This document shows, piece by piece, positions 63,377-64,000 of a stretch of DNA of 64,000 nt. The notes beneath the pieces were generated by a model. It saw nothing but the letters and a program-made list of their open reading frames with translations, did no database searches and was not told where the DNA came from. The stretch comes from 12-FULL-67-14b sp038213735 (GTDB lineage Bacteria > Acidobacteriota > Vicinamibacteria > Vicinamibacterales > UBA2999): contig JBBQSP010000022.1 of NCBI GenBank assembly GCA_038213735.1, positions 1 through 64,000 of the forward strand. The letters are read 5' to 3'. The first letter of the stretch is position 1, and each line of letters opens with the position of its first letter. A program made the position numbers and the translations under genes.

Positions 63377-64000
63377 CCCCGACCGCCGCTCAGAAGCAAG
63401 TCGCCGTCGTCAGGCATCAGCGTTGCGATTGCGCGACCGTCCCCCAGCCTCGGCAGGTCGCCAAAGAGTTCGTCGAGCATCCGACGTCCCTCCGCGTCGA
63501 AGAATCGCACCTCGTTCGGTGATGCAGTCAGCACACAGTTTCGCCATGCGCGTGCAGACAACCTGGATGGTGGGGAACTGTCAAGGCGCCTTGACGGCAG
63601 GAGGGTGAGCGGAACACTGACGCGAAGTGAGCGCGCGGACTGTGTAGAAACTGTGTAAGGTAGGGTCCAAACCTCGTGAAAATACCGGCACGCACCGTCT
63701 CACATCAAAGCATACCGGAGAGGCGGAAACGGTTGAAACGATTGCACAACCATGTGCGTTGATGTCCCTCGGTGAGCCTCGCCGAAATCACTTTCCAAGC
63801 GTGCGCCTTCAACCACTCGGACATCTCTCCGTGCAAGTGGAATCAGTCTATGAGTGAGACGAACAAAAGGCAAATCTCATGCGGTACTCTAATGATTCCA
63901 GTTGGACTTGAGAACGGTAGTGTCTTGAGTCTGGTGGAAAAGTAGAAATCGCGTCATCATCCAGCGCAGTTTCAACCCAACTGACGCGCCCGCTTGGCGG
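63377..64000. other. right end of the element and host flank, no gene
   Basis: 63377-63600 holds a minus-strand frame (63349-63561) without homology that I do not call. From 63640 the DNA is more AT-rich and contains direct AACTGTGTA motifs and attR. In the circular form of the element the minus-strand frame 63845-63700 would code for the integrase tail. 63846-64000 is host DNA with no gene seen. Confidence 0.5.
63791..63845. other. attachment site, right copy (attR), with 5' half of tRNA-Ser
   Basis: Matches 49132-49186 at 51 of 55 bases. It contains the 5' end of a tRNA-Ser on the minus strand up to the anticodon loop (GGAGAGATGTCCGAGTGG ... GCTTGGAAAG) and then leaves homology; the tRNA is incomplete and not functional. 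Confidence 0.85.

Larger units (their letters stand above)
49132..63845. mobile_element. integrative element in tRNA-Ser, about 14.7 kb
   Basis: Bounded by the 55-bp direct repeat (attL/attR) and carrying, next to tRNA-Ser, a tyrosine integrase with two small excisionase-like genes in one operon. Cargo: PD-(D/E)XK nuclease, a replication-relaxation-like protein and its partner, DUF5131 and TcmP, an AbiEii fragment, a class A beta-lactamase-like hydrolase, a kinase and a glycosyltransferase. No conjugation or capsid gene is seen, so it would need help to move. An inner 40-bp repeat pair (49201-49240, 57059-57098) suggests a smaller 7.9-kb element nested in or extended to the larger one. Confidence 0.75.

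Noticed and set aside
63349..63561. 70-codon minus-strand frame at the end of the element
   Set aside because: No recognisable motif and it overlaps the end of the glycosyltransferase gene.
63791..63831. a second tRNA-Ser gene
   Set aside because: Only the 5' half to the anticodon loop is present; no T-arm or acceptor 3' strand follows. It is the attachment-site copy.

Overview
The window reads as a high-GC chromosome segment of an Acidobacteriota bacterium, probably class Vicinamibacteria. This is inferred from family content, not from a marker gene. The signs are a PadR regulator coupled to an acidobacterial duplicated permease (ADOP), very large TonB-dependent receptors with an N-terminal carboxypeptidase-regulatory-like domain, several Ser/Thr kinases fused to a PD40/WD40-like propeller, and a dense population of short palindromic repeats in spacers and inside genes.

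Layout. 0-3 kb: a LytS/LytT-type two-component pair (kinase cut by the window edge), a small unknown protein and a two-module VOC dioxygenase. 3-13 kb: two large TonB-dependent receptors flanking padR-ADOP. 13-21 kb: rhomboid protease, ABC-2 exporter pair, CNNM/CorC protein, a degenerate protease-like protein, peptidase T and a tRNA-dihydrouridine synthase. 21-22 kb: a VapBC toxin-antitoxin pair and a truncated Uma2 nuclease. 22-29 kb: two propeller kinases (one frameshifted) around an ABC-F ATPase. 29.4-33.5 kb: a cobalamin riboswitch controlling a BtuB-like receptor and a PepSY membrane protein. 33.5-42 kb: a Tat-exported D-threonine-aldolase-like enzyme flanked by repeats, a pseudouridine-synthase homologue, an M20 peptidase, a Uup-like ABC-F protein and two L,D-transpeptidases. 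42-48.5 kb: YfiR, a CHASE8-like hybrid histidine kinase and two more TonB-dependent receptors.

From 49.1 to 63.85 kb lies an apparent integrative element in tRNA-Ser(GGA). A 55-bp direct repeat (51/55 identical), formed by the 5' half of the tRNA plus upstream bases, bounds it. Beside the tRNA is an xis-xis-int cassette with 4-bp overlaps. The core carries a PD-(D/E)XK restriction-like nuclease, an 872-bp non-coding stretch with a perfect 18-bp inverted repeat, two proteins of the acidobacterial mobile pool (one replication-relaxation-like), and a DUF5131 (three-Cys) plus TcmP pair of unknown function. The outer part carries an AbiEii fragment, a class A beta-lactamase-like hydrolase, a frameshifted kinase and a frameshifted GT-C glycosyltransferase.

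The most unusual points are: (i) the integrase frame runs through attL and the tRNA, so excision would replace its C-terminal tail; (ii) palindromic or simple repeats are inserted in frame in ABC-F, ADOP, kinase and BtuB genes, including a kinase activation loop; (iii) a ~150-bp repeat flanks the aldolase gene, one copy carrying a ~130-bp cruciform-forming insert; (iv) the TcmP/DUF5131/PD-(D/E)XK group looks like a defence or phage-interaction cargo. Three frameshifts (24.0, 61.36 and 61.93 kb) may be sequence errors or true gene decay.
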